The notes under the pieces are model-generated. The model did no database searches. It had not been told where the DNA came from and saw only the letters and a program-made list of their open reading frames with translations. Shown here piece by piece: positions 53,063 through 62,881 of a DNA stretch of 64,000 nucleotides. Source of the DNA: Streptomyces sp. ISL-1 (lineage in GTDB: Bacteria; Actinomycetota; Actinomycetes; Streptomycetales; Streptomycetaceae); the NCBI RefSeq assembly GCF_018614585.1, contig NZ_JAGGOI010000002.1, positions 16,880 to 80,879 of the forward strand. Reading direction: 5' to 3'. Position 1 is the first letter of the stretch. The number at the start of each line of letters is the position of its first letter. The position numbers were made by a program, and so were the translations under genes.

Positions 53063-54343
53063 GTGAGCGAGACGCCGAAGAACACCCTGCAATACCGCTT
53101 TGACGGGCCAGAAGACGCCCCAGTCCTGATCTTGGGTCCCTCACTGGGTACCACATGGCACATGTGGGACCGGCAGATCGCCGATCTGTCCCGCCAGTGG
53201 AGAGTGTTCCGTTTCGACCTGCCGGGCCACGGCGGAGCCCCCGCCCACCCCGCCTCATCCGTCGCCGAACTCGCCGACCGGCTGCTCGCCACCCTCGACG
53301 AGCTGGGCATCCAGCGCTTCGGCTACGCGGGCTGCTCCATCGGCGGCGCAATCGGCGTCGAGCTCGCGCTGCGCCATCCGCACCGGCTGGCCTCCCTCGC
53401 GCTGGTCGCCGTCTCGCCCCGGTTCGGGACCGCCGACGAGTTCCGCCAGCGCGGTGTGATCGTCCGTACCAACGGACTGGACCCGGTGGCCCGCAGCGCC
53501 CCCGAGCGCTGGTTCACGCACGGATTCGCCGCCGCCCAGCCCGCGATCGTCGAGTGGGCGGTCCAGATGGTCCGCACCACCGACCCCGGCTGCTACATCG
53601 CCGCCTGCGAGGCGCTCGCGGCCTTCGACGTACGCGGCGAACTCGGCCTGGTCGGTGTCCCCACCCTCGTCCTGGTCGGCTCCGAGGACCAGGTCACCGG
53701 GCCCGCCGAGGCCCGCACCCTGGTCGCCGGCGTACCGGACGCGCGGCTCGCCCTGGTGCCGGGGGCCTCGCACCTCGCGCCGGTCGAGCAGCCCGCCGCC
53801 GTCACCGTCCTTCTCGTACGTCACTTCTCCACCTCGTGGAACGACACACTCTCCGCCATCGCGGCTCCGCCCATCGCACCCGCGATCTCCGCCCCGGTGA
53901 CGCCTGTCGCCGAGATCGCGCCCGCCTCGCCCGCGCAGCCCGAAGCGATGGCCTCGGGCCGCCCCGATCCGTACGTCGCGGGCATGAAGGTCCGCCGTGA
54001 GGTCCTCGGCGACGCGCATGTGGACCGGGCGACGGCCGCCGCCGACGATTTCACCGGCGATTTCCAGGAGCTGATCACCCGCTACGCCTGGGGCGAGGTC
54101 TGGACCCGCGAGGGCCTGGACAGACGCACCCGCAGCGCGGTGACGCTGACCGCGCTGGTCGCGGGCGGCCATCTGGACGAGCTGGCCTTCCACACCCGGG
54201 CCGCCCTGCGCAACGGCCTGACCCCCGCCGAGATCAAGGAAGTCCTGATTCACGCGGCGGTGTACTGCGGCGTTCCGGCGGCGAACTCCGCCTTCAGGGT
54301 TGCCCACGCCGTCATCCAGGAGGAGACCAATCCCGAGCAGTAG
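53063..54343 (+). CDS. pcaL: PcaL: 3-oxoadipate enol-lactonase/4-carboxymuconolactone decarboxylase fusion
   Basis: 426 aa, GTG 53063. PcaD part ~1-260: GTTWHMWDRQIADLSRQW, nucleophile elbow AGCSIGGA, Asp in SEDQVTG, His in GASHLAPVEQP. PcaC part ~300-420: GEVWTREGLDRRTRSAVTLT, HTRAALRNGLTPAEIKEVLI and HAAVYCGVPAANSAF. It converts 4-carboxymuconolactone to 3-oxoadipate in the protocatechuate branch, as in other Streptomyces fusions. The first ~7 codons differ from the duplicate at 46300. The other pca genes are absent apart from a pcaJ scrap, so the pathway is incomplete here. Confidence 0.92.
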   Translation: MSETPKNTLQYRFDGPEDAPVLILGPSLGTTWHMWDRQIADLSRQWRVFRFDLPGHGGAPAHPASSVAELADRLLATLDELGIQRFGYAGCSIGGAIGVELALRHPHRLASLALVAVSPRFGTADEFRQRGVIVRTNGLDPVARSAPERWFTHGFAAAQPAIVEWAVQMVRTTDPGCYIAACEALAAFDVRGELGLVGVPTLVLVGSEDQVTGPAEARTLVAGVPDARLALVPGASHLAPVEQPAAVTVLLVRHFSTSWNDTLSAIAAPPIAPAISAPVTPVAEIAPASPAQPEAMASGRPDPYVAGMKVRREVLGDAHVDRATAAADDFTGDFQELITRYAWGEVWTREGLDRRTRSAVTLTALVAGGHLDELAFHTRAALRNGLTPAEIKEVLIHAAVYCGVPAANSAFRVAHAVIQEETNPEQ

Positions 54344-54355
54344 CAGGATGGGAGC

Positions 54356-54988
54356 ATGAGGCTCACGAAGAAGACGCATGCCTGCATCCGGCTGGAGAAG
54401 GACGGGCAGACGCTCGTCATCGATCCCGGCTCCTTCAGTGAGGAGGACGCCGCCGTCGGCGCGGACATCATCCTCGTCACGCACGAGCATCTCGACCACT
54501 TCAATGAGGACCGGCTGCGCGCCGCCCTCGAAGCCAACCCGGCCGCCGGGATCTGGACGCTGCGGAGCGTCGCCGAGAAGATCTCGGCGGCCTTCCCGGG
54601 CCGCGTCCACACCGTCGGCCACGGCGACACCTTCAGTGCGGCCGGTTTCGACGTCCAGGTCCACGGAGAGCTCCACGCGGTGATCCACCCGGACATCCCG
54701 CGGATCACCAACGTCGGTTATCTGGTGGACGGTTCGGTCTTCCACCCGGGCGACGCCCTCACCGTCCCCGACCACCCGGTCGAGACGCTCATGCTCCCCG
54801 TGCAGGCCCCGTGGAACAAGATCTCCGAGGTCATCGACTACGTACGCGAGGTGAAGCCGCAGCGCGCCTTCGACATCCACGACGCCCTGCTCACCGATCT
54901 CGCGCGGCCGATCTACGACAGCCAGATCGGCTTGCTCGGCGGCGCCGAACACGACCGGCTGGCCCCGGGCGAGACGGCGGACCTGTGA
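54356..54988 (+). CDS. MBL-fold metal-dependent hydrolase (UlaG-like)
   Basis: 210 aa, ATG 54356, 12 bp after pcaL. Metal motif VTHEHLDHF near residue 42, later HGELHAVIHPD and VFHPGDALTVPD. Small beta-lactamase-fold family related to UlaG/L-ascorbate-6-phosphate lactonases. Close spacing suggests cotranscription with pcaL; substrate unknown. Confidence 0.85.
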   Translation: MRLTKKTHACIRLEKDGQTLVIDPGSFSEEDAAVGADIILVTHEHLDHFNEDRLRAALEANPAAGIWTLRSVAEKISAAFPGRVHTVGHGDTFSAAGFDVQVHGELHAVIHPDIPRITNVGYLVDGSVFHPGDALTVPDHPVETLMLPVQAPWNKISEVIDYVREVKPQRAFDIHDALLTDLARPIYDSQIGLLGGAEHDRLAPGETADL

Positions 54989-55033
54989 CCGCCGCCCTCC
55001 TGACTGTCAGACCCCACGGATAGGCTGTCGCAC

Positions 55034-55813
55034 ATGCGCATCGCGACTTGGAACGTCAACTCGATCACCGCTCGGCTGCCCCGGCTGCTGGCCTGGCTGG
55101 AGAGCAGCGGCACGGATGTGCTGTGCGTCCAGGAGACGAAGTGCACCGAGGAGCAGTTCCCCTCCGATGAGCTGCGCGAGCTCGGCTACGAATCCGCGGT
55201 CCACGCCTCCGGCAGGTGGAACGGCGTGGCGCTGGTCTCCCGGGTCGGTCTCGAGGACGTCGTCAAGGGCCTGCCAGGCGGTCCGGACTACGAGGGGTCG
55301 CAGGAGCCGCGGGCGATCTCCGCGACCTGCGGCCCGGTCCGCGTCTGGTCGGTCTACGTGCCCAACGGTCGCGAGGTCGCCCATGATCACTACGCGTACA
55401 AGCTGCGCTGGCTGGAGGCGCTGCAGGCTGCGGTGGCCGAGGACGCGTCCGGGAGCCGTCCCTTCGCGGTCCTCGGCGACTTCAACATCGCGCCCACCGA
55501 CGACGATGTGTGGGACCCGTCGTTCTTCGAGGGGATGACCCATGTCACCCCGCCCGAGCGCGCGGCGCTGGAAGCGCTGCGCGAGACCGGGCTCGCCGAC
55601 GTGGTGCCGCGCCCCCTGAAGTACGAGCACCCGTTCACGTACTGGGACTACCGCCAGCTGTGCTTTCCCAAGAACCGCGGCATGCGCATCGACCTGGTCT
55701 ACGGCAACGACCCCTTCGAGAAGGCGGTCAAGGACAGCTATGTCGACCGGGAGGAGCGCAAGGGCAAGGGGGCCTCGGACCATGCTCCGGTTGTTGTCGA
55801 TCTGGACATCTGA
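55034..55813 (+). CDS. xthA: Exodeoxyribonuclease III
   Basis: 259 aa, ATG 55034. EEP-fold AP endonuclease: TWNVNSITARLPRLL, VQETKC (metal Glu), VYVPNG, GDFNIAPTDDDVWDP, DYRQLCFPKNRGMRIDLVY and the terminal SDHAPVVVDL. Repairs abasic sites and 3' ends. Complete. Confidence 0.93.
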   Translation: MRIATWNVNSITARLPRLLAWLESSGTDVLCVQETKCTEEQFPSDELRELGYESAVHASGRWNGVALVSRVGLEDVVKGLPGGPDYEGSQEPRAISATCGPVRVWSVYVPNGREVAHDHYAYKLRWLEALQAAVAEDASGSRPFAVLGDFNIAPTDDDVWDPSFFEGMTHVTPPERAALEALRETGLADVVPRPLKYEHPFTYWDYRQLCFPKNRGMRIDLVYGNDPFEKAVKDSYVDREERKGKGASDHAPVVVDLDI

Positions 55814-55871
55814 CGTTCGTTGACGCGCGCCCTGTGGTGCGTGCGGCCGCAGGGATGCGAGGCTGAGCGGT

Positions 55872-56321
55872 ATGAACATCCCTTTCTTGGACAACTGGCT
55901 CAAGCGGCACGGCGCTGAGCGGGAAGAGGACGATCTCTCCGCCGCCGAGTACGACCCGGAGCGCGCGGCGGCCGTCGCCGAACTGCTCTCCGAGTGTGAG
56001 CTGCTGCGCGTCCGAGCTGGGCAGGCCGGGCTCGAACTGGACGACTCCCCGGCCTCTTTGGCCGCCCTTGACCAGCTGCCGCCGCGCTGGCGCGACGACC
56101 CGGAGGAGCTGCCCTGGCTGGGCAATGACGCGGGTCTGTATCTCGGCACCGTGATCGTCCGTACCGTGCGGGGCGCGGCCTGGCACATCTGGCCGGGCGG
56201 CCACCCGGTGGTGCGGCTCGCGTCGGGCCGCGAGATCAGCGTGGTGGAGGCGGGCCTCGAGTGGGCGGTCAATGGAGCGCCCGAGCTGTCGCAGGTCTAC
56301 GCTGAAGCCGCCGAGGCATAA
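55872..56321 (+). CDS. DUF6278-type hypothetical protein
   Basis: 149 aa, ATG 55872. RAAAVAELLSECELLRVRAG, DDSPASLAALDQLPPRW, LGNDAGLYLGTVIVRTVRGA and HIWPGGHPVVRLASGREISV. Cytoplasmic, widespread in Streptomyces next to xthA-like genes; function unknown. Confidence 0.75.
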   Translation: MNIPFLDNWLKRHGAEREEDDLSAAEYDPERAAAVAELLSECELLRVRAGQAGLELDDSPASLAALDQLPPRWRDDPEELPWLGNDAGLYLGTVIVRTVRGAAWHIWPGGHPVVRLASGREISVVEAGLEWAVNGAPELSQVYAEAAEA

Positions 56322-56440
56322 CTGGCTAAATCACCATTAATATGGGTTATGCCCTATTTATGCGTGTCGAGTGTGAAGTCCCTTGTCCGGCTGGATAGTT
56401 TGCGCTGACCTCGACACAGCCGAGAGTGGGTGGGCAGCGT

Positions 56441-57184
<744 letters not shown>

Positions 57185-57200
57185 CCGTGGAGCATGACCC

Positions 57201-57302
57201 ATGACGCGTACGAGACTTACGGGATGCGCACTCGCGCTCTCGGGGGGAGCCTCGCCACCGGGCGGCTCAGCCACTAGGATTTGTCGTTCATCCCCGCGGT
57301 GA
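57201..57302 (+). pseudogene. Possible gluB signal-peptide stub
   Basis: ATG 57201, 16 bp after gluA: a short basic-hydrophobic-Cys start (TRLTGCALALSGGASPPGGS), then TGA. Where a solute-binding lipoprotein gene is expected, only this remains. Confidence 0.35.
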
Positions 57303-57449
57303 TGGTGATCTCACCGATCCGTATTGAGGCCGTGGATGTCACCCGGCCGAACCAGGAACGCTGCTGCCGAGTGGGGGTCTCCCCACGGCCTCCAGGTCGT
57401 AGGGGGAGCAGTGGCTCAGGGGCAGTGCCCGGCCGGCAGCAGCCGGTGA

Positions 57450-59051
57450 TCACTTCTCGCGCAGCGGGACCGTCAGAGAGGACGGGTCGGCCGCGGACGA
57501 GGAGAAGGTCAGCTGCGCGCCGGACGGGTTGTGCTCGATGTAGAGCGGGTCGACGGTGTCGACGACCAGGGCGAGACGGTGGCCCGCCGGAACGTCGTAG
57601 GCGGTGGAGAACAGCTCCAGGTCGACGGCGAACGGCTTTCCGGGAGTCGTGCCGTGGAAGGTGTACGGCGCATTGCTGACCAGCTTGCCGAGGCCGAGCG
57701 GGCCCACGTCGTAGAGATATGCGACGAGGGTGCCGCTCTCCTTGGTGCTGGTGACCGTGGTGTGCAGCCTGGCGGTGCCGCGGACCATCTGCTTCGAGCT
57801 GTACCGCTCGGACTGCCAGACGGCGGCGAACGAGCGCGGCAGCAGCGGGATCGACGCCATCGGGGGCAGCTTGGCGAACTGGTCCAGGATGCTGGAGAGG
57901 AAGATGACCCCGCCGTTGGCGCCCGAGTCGATGTTGGCGTGGATCTTCTTCGTACCGCCCAGCTCGATCTTGCGTTCTGTCGCGGCCAGCGACTTCCAGT
58001 CGGGGTAGCTCTCGTACTCGCCGGTGGAACGGGACTTGATCCGGACGGGCTGCTCGCGGTCCACGCCGTTGTCGGTGCCCTTGAGGTAGTGGTCGAGCCA
58101 CCGATGGGCGCTGGTCCAGGTGTCGTTGGGCAGTCCGAGCAGACCGGTGCCCTCGGCCGTGGCGTGGTCGCCCGGGCGGAACTCGAGGCGCTTTGGCCCG
58201 GTGAGCTTCTCGTAGAAGTCCGCGTACTGATTGGGCGGGAAGAGCGAGTCGCCCCAGGCGTTGCCGAGCATGATGGCGGCGCCGTTGGCGTTGATCTTGT
58301 CGAGATAGGCGGCGGGGGAGCGCCGCTTCCCCCACTCGAGCATTTCCTCTTCCCTGGCGAGGTTGGAGGTGAGGAAGTCGCTCATGATCCGCTGGAGTTC
58401 GGGACTCGGACGGCCGGTGACGTAACCGGCGCCGGTGAGCATGAGCGCGGCCTGCAGATGCTGGGTGCGGCCGCTGTAGATGGAGTTGATGAGGTCGGCC
58501 CAGCCGCTGAGGGCGACCACGGCCTTGATGCGCTTGTCGTGGGCGGCGGCGAGGAGGCCGATGCCCGCGCCGTACGAGACTCCGGCCATGCCGACCCTGG
58601 CGGGGTCGGCCGGGGTATTCGCCAGCGCCCAGTCGATGACCTTGGACGCGTCGGCGATGTCCGGCGGTCCCGCCACCTCGATGTAGCCGCCCGACTGCCA
58701 GAAGCCGCGGGAGTTGTAACTCACCACCACGTAGCCGGAGTCGGCGAGCTCCTTCGCCTGGGCGAGGTACTCGGTCTGGGGCATGGCCCAACTGGTGGGC
58801 AGCACGATCACGGGGTAGCGACGGCTGCCGTCCGCGCCGGCCGGGGTGACCACATTGGCCTTGAGTACGGTGCCGCCGTCGCCCTCGATGTCGACGAACC
58901 GTACGTCGGCGGCGGTGGATTGGGCCTGCGCCCGGGCCTGGGGCTGTGCCACCGGGGTGGCGGGTGCCGCCCCGACGGCGGGTCCGGCGAGAAGCGCGGC
59001 GGAGACCGTACCGATGGCGGTGGTGCGCAGGGCGTTGCGGTGCTGTCCCAC
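57450..59051 (-). CDS. Secreted CocE/NonD-type alpha/beta hydrolase (X-Pro dipeptidyl-peptidase-like)
   Basis: 533 aa, GTG 59051. Signal peptide (TAIGTVSAALLAGPAVGAAP). Peptidase_S15-type hydrolase: SYNSRGFWQSGG, nucleophile elbow GMAGVSYGAGIG, Asp in GNAWGDSLFPPN, His in FRPGDHATAEG; then a C-terminal jelly-roll (PAGHRLALVVDTVDPLYIEH), as in cocaine esterase/PepX. Extracellular peptidase or esterase. It ends convergent with the gluA side; 57303-57449 is empty. Confidence 0.85.
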   Translation of the reverse strand: MGQHRNALRTTAIGTVSAALLAGPAVGAAPATPVAQPQARAQAQSTAADVRFVDIEGDGGTVLKANVVTPAGADGSRRYPVIVLPTSWAMPQTEYLAQAKELADSGYVVVSYNSRGFWQSGGYIEVAGPPDIADASKVIDWALANTPADPARVGMAGVSYGAGIGLLAAAHDKRIKAVVALSGWADLINSIYSGRTQHLQAALMLTGAGYVTGRPSPELQRIMSDFLTSNLAREEEMLEWGKRRSPAAYLDKINANGAAIMLGNAWGDSLFPPNQYADFYEKLTGPKRLEFRPGDHATAEGTGLLGLPNDTWTSAHRWLDHYLKGTDNGVDREQPVRIKSRSTGEYESYPDWKSLAATERKIELGGTKKIHANIDSGANGGVIFLSSILDQFAKLPPMASIPLLPRSFAAVWQSERYSSKQMVRGTARLHTTVTSTKESGTLVAYLYDVGPLGLGKLVSNAPYTFHGTTPGKPFAVDLELFSTAYDVPAGHRLALVVDTVDPLYIEHNPSGAQLTFSSSAADPSSLTVPLREK

Positions 59052-59310
59052 GGGTCACTCCTCACACGTGTCAATGCAAAGTGACCCGACGGTAACCGCA
59101 GGGGCTTACTTCAGGTAACTCCCCGGTAAGTTACGCAGCGGTAACGATTATTGGACGCGGTGTCAGTGAGCGGGGCGGGCGGCTCAGCACCGACGGGTCC
59201 ATCGGTCCCGAGCACTGCCCCTCGGCGACCGGCTGACCGTGTTCCTCTTCATCGACGGCATCAAGTCGCTGCCGGTGAGGGCTACTCGACTGCCCGACCG
59301 GCCGGGCGGG

Positions 59311-60054
59311 TCAGGTCGCGGCGCGGTGGGAGCTGCGCCCGGTGGGGGCCGGAGCCTGCGCCGTGCGGGTCACATCGGCGACCAGCTCGACCACATCGGG
59401 GCCGTACGCCGACGAGTTGACCACCTTGAGCAGCAGACAGAAGGAGTCGGTGCCGTGCTTGCGGGCGAGCTTCTCGTGGTTGCGAGCCAGATAGCGGGTG
59501 GCCGCCTGGTTGGTGATGGCGCGCTGGCCGCAGAAGAGGAAGACGGGCCGGGCGTCCTGCCCCGCCGTGAGCCGCGCCAGCATGACGTATTCGGCGACGC
59601 CCGGCTCCATGCGGTAGCGCTCCGAGCCGATCTGGAAGGCGCCCTGGTCGGGGCCCGGCTCGGGGTCGGTGTTGACCTTCACGCCGGGCAGCAGCGAGTG
59701 CAGGTGCGCGGCCATCCGGCGATTGGAGAACGGGCCGCCCACACAGAATTCCGTGCGCTCGCCGAAGCCCTGCTGGGCTATGTCGTGCCAGACGATCTGG
59801 GCGTTCGCCCCGCAGCCCTTGATCAGCGCGGAGAGCTCGATCAGCGCGAAGACGTCGAAGCGGTGCACGGAGCCGTCACGCCCGGCCTCACGGTTGACGA
59901 CGAGCAGCGATTCGGAGTTTCCCGGCAGCCCGAAGAAGGCCTGCTTGCGGTGGAGTCTGCGCTTCCACAGGTATGTGCGGGCGAGCCAGCCCAGCGCGGC
60001 GCTGATGCCGGCGGCCAGCACGCCGAGCACGATGTTGCGTACGTCGTCAGTCAT
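59311..60054 (-). CDS. Hypothetical protein with N-terminal membrane anchor
   Basis: 247 aa, ATG 60054. One TM helix (IVLGVLAAGISAALGWLA) then a soluble domain: FFGLPGNSESLLVVNREAGR, FALIELSALIKGCGANAQIV, GPFSNRRMAAHL, FLFCGQRAITNQAATRYLAR. Typical Streptomyces hypothetical, family name not recalled. The 259-bp gap to 59052 is empty apart from promoter sequence. Confidence 0.75.
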   Translation of the reverse strand: MTDDVRNIVLGVLAAGISAALGWLARTYLWKRRLHRKQAFFGLPGNSESLLVVNREAGRDGSVHRFDVFALIELSALIKGCGANAQIVWHDIAQQGFGERTEFCVGGPFSNRRMAAHLHSLLPGVKVNTDPEPGPDQGAFQIGSERYRMEPGVAEYVMLARLTAGQDARPVFLFCGQRAITNQAATRYLARNHEKLARKHGTDSFCLLLKVVNSSAYGPDVVELVADVTRTAQAPAPTGRSSHRAAT

Positions 60055-60159
60055 GGGCGCGCATGTTAGCGGGGTTGCTGGAACAATGTTCTAGGTGGCC
60101 CTGACGAGGCGGCGGTGGTGAAGTTACGCTGCGCGGACGTACGTTGACTGGAGGTACGG

Positions 60160-61983
60160 ATGCGTCGCTCAGCCGCACGGTATGTATCGGTTCTGGCCGT
60201 TTCGGCGGCCGTACTCTCGATCGGCGCGGCCGCGCCGCCGGCGGATTCCCCACCGGTGACCACCCCCGTGAAGGCGCCGGTGGCGGCCGGGTACGGCGGC
60301 GCGGTGGCGAGTGTCGACGCGGACGCCTCGGCAGCCGGGATCGAGGTGCTGCGGCGCGGCGGCAACGCCGTGGACGCGGCGGTGGCGACCGCGGCCGCCC
60401 TCGGTGTTACCGAGCCGTATTCGGCGGGCATCGGCGGTGGCGGCTTCTTCGTCTACTACGACGCGAAATCCCGGACGGTGCGGACCATCGACGGCCGGGA
60501 GACCGCGCCCCGCTCCGCCGACTCCTCCCTCTTCCTCGAGAACGGCAAGCCCATACCCTTCGAGGAGGGCATGACGAGCGGTCTGGGCGTCGGCACCCCC
60601 GGCACCCCCGCGACCTGGGACACGGCTCTGGACGCCTGGGGCAGCAGACCCCTGCGGCAGCTTCTGCAGCCGGCCGAGCGGCTGGCGAAGGACGGCTTCA
60701 CCGTCGACGCCACCTTCCGCTCTCAGACCCAGGCCAACCAGGCGCGCTTCGCGGACTTCCCCGACACGGCGGAGCTCTTTCTGCCCGGCGGTCAGCTGCC
60801 GGTGGTCGGCTCGGTCTTCAAGAACCCCGGCCTGGCGCGCACGTACAAGGAACTCGGAAGCAAGGGCGTCGGTGCGCTCTACCACGGCGACCTGGCCGAG
60901 GAGATCGTCGACACCGTACGCAAGCCTCCGGTCCGGGACAGTGCGACGCGGGTCGTGCGGCCCGGCGATCTGACGGTGCGGGACCTGCGGTCGTACGAGA
61001 CGGAACGCCGCGCGCCCACCAAGGTCTCCTACCGCGGGCTCGACGTGTACGGAATGGCGCCGTCCTCGTCGGGCGGCACCAGCGTCGGCGAGGCGCTCAA
61101 CATTCTGGAGCGGACCGACCTCTCGAAGGCCACCCAGGCGCAGTATCTGCACCGCTTCATCGAGGCGAGCCGGATCGCGTTCGCGGACCGGGGGCGCTGG
61201 GTCGGTGACCCGGCCTTCGAGGACGTGCCTGTGAAGGAGTTGCTGTCCCAGCGGTTCGCGGACTCGCGCGGCTGCCTGATCAAGGACGACGCGGTGCTCA
61301 CCAGCCCGCTGGCTCCGGGCGACCCCCGCAGGCCGGCGGCGTGCGGGACTTCCGGCGCGGCCGCGCCCACCACGTACGAGGGCGAGAACACCACCCATCT
61401 GACGGCCGCCGACAAGTGGGGCAACGTCGTGGCGTACACCCTGACCATCGAGTCGACCGGCGGCAGCGGAATCACCGTGCCGGGACGCGGCTTCCTGCTC
61501 AACAACGAGCTGACCGACTTCTCCTTCGCCCCGGCGGACCCCGCCGTCCACGACCCGAATCTGCCCGGTCCCGGCAAGCGTCCGCGCTCGTCCATGTCCC
61601 CGACGATCGTGCTCGACCACGGCCGTCCGGTGCTCGCCGTCGGCTCCCCGGGCGGCGCGACCATCATCACGACGGTGATTCAGACGCTCACGGGCCACCT
61701 GGACCGGGGCCTGCCGCTGGTCGAGGCGATCGCGGCGCCGCGCGCCAGCCAGCGTAACCAGGCGACGACAGAGCTCGAACCTGCGCCGTGGAACAGCCCG
61801 CTGCGCGGCGAGCTGGAGGCCATCGGCCATGCCTTCCGGCAGAACCCCGAGATCGGCGCGGCGACGGGCGTCCAGCGACTGCCCGACGGGCGCTGGCTCG
61901 CGGCCGCCGAGAAGGAGCGCAGGGGTGGCGGATCCGCGATGGTCGTCCACCCGAGCGGTGGTGCGAATTCCGAGGGTCGATGA
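60160..61983 (+). CDS. ggt: Secreted gamma-glutamyltransferase
   Basis: 607 aa, ATG 60160, GGAGG upstream. Signal peptide (RRSAARYVSVLAVSAAVLSI). AGYGGAVASVDADAS, GNAVDAAVATAAALG, GIGGGGFFVYYD; self-cleavage and catalytic Thr in GENTTHLTAADKWGN around residue 411; PGGATIITTVIQTL. Hydrolyses or transfers gamma-glutamyl from glutathione outside the cell. Complete. Confidence 0.92.
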   Translation: MRRSAARYVSVLAVSAAVLSIGAAAPPADSPPVTTPVKAPVAAGYGGAVASVDADASAAGIEVLRRGGNAVDAAVATAAALGVTEPYSAGIGGGGFFVYYDAKSRTVRTIDGRETAPRSADSSLFLENGKPIPFEEGMTSGLGVGTPGTPATWDTALDAWGSRPLRQLLQPAERLAKDGFTVDATFRSQTQANQARFADFPDTAELFLPGGQLPVVGSVFKNPGLARTYKELGSKGVGALYHGDLAEEIVDTVRKPPVRDSATRVVRPGDLTVRDLRSYETERRAPTKVSYRGLDVYGMAPSSSGGTSVGEALNILERTDLSKATQAQYLHRFIEASRIAFADRGRWVGDPAFEDVPVKELLSQRFADSRGCLIKDDAVLTSPLAPGDPRRPAACGTSGAAAPTTYEGENTTHLTAADKWGNVVAYTLTIESTGGSGITVPGRGFLLNNELTDFSFAPADPAVHDPNLPGPGKRPRSSMSPTIVLDHGRPVLAVGSPGGATIITTVIQTLTGHLDRGLPLVEAIAAPRASQRNQATTELEPAPWNSPLRGELEAIGHAFRQNPEIGAATGVQRLPDGRWLAAAEKERRGGGSAMVVHPSGGANSEGR

Positions 61984-62121
61984 CAGGAGCGGCTGACGCC
62001 GCGCGGCCCCGGAAACCAGGCCGAAGCGCGGGTCCCCCGCGGTGATCGGCAAGGACTGCGCGGCAAGCCCGCGTAACCCGTCCGGCGGCTGATCGGACGC
62101 ACTGGGCCCGCGAACGGGTAG

Positions 62122-62155
62122 GGAGCCTTTCGTACGCTTTCGAACGAAAGGCTCC
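62122..62155. promoter_or_regulatory. 12-bp inverted repeat directly before the chitosanase start
   Basis: GGAGCCTTTCGT and ACGAAAGGCTCC are perfectly complementary, 10 nt apart, ending two bases before GTG 62158. The ribosome site (AAAGG) is in the right arm. It could be an operator, a translational lock or the ggt terminator. Confidence 0.5.
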
Positions 62156-62157
62156 TT

Positions 62158-62874
62158 GTGTGCATACGACATGCCGCTTTGGCGGCGGCCGCCGGTTCCG
62201 CCCTGCTCGCTGCGGCCGCGCTGCCGTCCGAAGCCCTCGCCGATCCCAACCCGCTGGGCGCCGCCAGCAACGACTTCGCGAGCTACGAGGGCACGGTCAG
62301 CGCGTCCGACCTGCTCGCCAAGGTGAATGGCTGCTCGCAGATATCGAACGGCGGATACCGCACGGATGAGGAAGCGCCCGAGAACATACCGGTTTGCGCC
62401 ATGAACGGGGCCGTCTTCTGGCAGGCCGACTTGGACATCGACTGCGACGGCCAGCCCACCGACCGGTGCAATGCCGCGACCGACCCGTGGTTCCAGTCCG
62501 AGACCACCTTCCAGCAGTCGGACGGCGCGCACCTGAGCTCCGAGACACTGCCGTACATCGTCGTGCCCAGCCCGAGCGGGATCTGGGACTACGGCTCGTC
62601 GAGGATCATGGACGGGACGGTGGCCGCCGTCATATACGGGGACCGGGTCCAGTACGCGGTCGTGGGCGACACGGGACCCACCGGGATCATCGGTGAGGCC
62701 TCGTACGCCACCGCCGAGGCACTCGGCATCAACCCCGACCCCATGAGCGGCGGCGTCGAATCGGGGGTCACATACATCCTGTTCGAGAACTCCCGGGTGT
62801 CGGCGATCGAGAGCCAGAGTGGTGCCGTGACCCTTGGCGAGGCCCTTGCCAGGGACTTCCTGCAGAACAATTAG
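62158..62874 (+). CDS. Secreted chitosanase, glycoside hydrolase family 75
   Basis: 238 aa, GTG 62158. Signal peptide ending SEALA. GH75 features: SNGGYRTDEEAPENIPVCAM, QADLDIDCDGQPTDRCN (catalytic Asp region), DPWFQSETTFQQSDG and YAVVGDTGPTGIIGEASY (catalytic Glu candidate). Cleaves chitosan outside the cell. Only SD-like AAAGG is inside the hairpin before the start. Confidence 0.88.
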   Translation: MCIRHAALAAAAGSALLAAAALPSEALADPNPLGAASNDFASYEGTVSASDLLAKVNGCSQISNGGYRTDEEAPENIPVCAMNGAVFWQADLDIDCDGQPTDRCNAATDPWFQSETTFQQSDGAHLSSETLPYIVVPSPSGIWDYGSSRIMDGTVAAVIYGDRVQYAVVGDTGPTGIIGEASYATAEALGINPDPMSGGVESGVTYILFENSRVSAIESQSGAVTLGEALARDFLQNN

Positions 62875-62881
62875 AGCGGGG

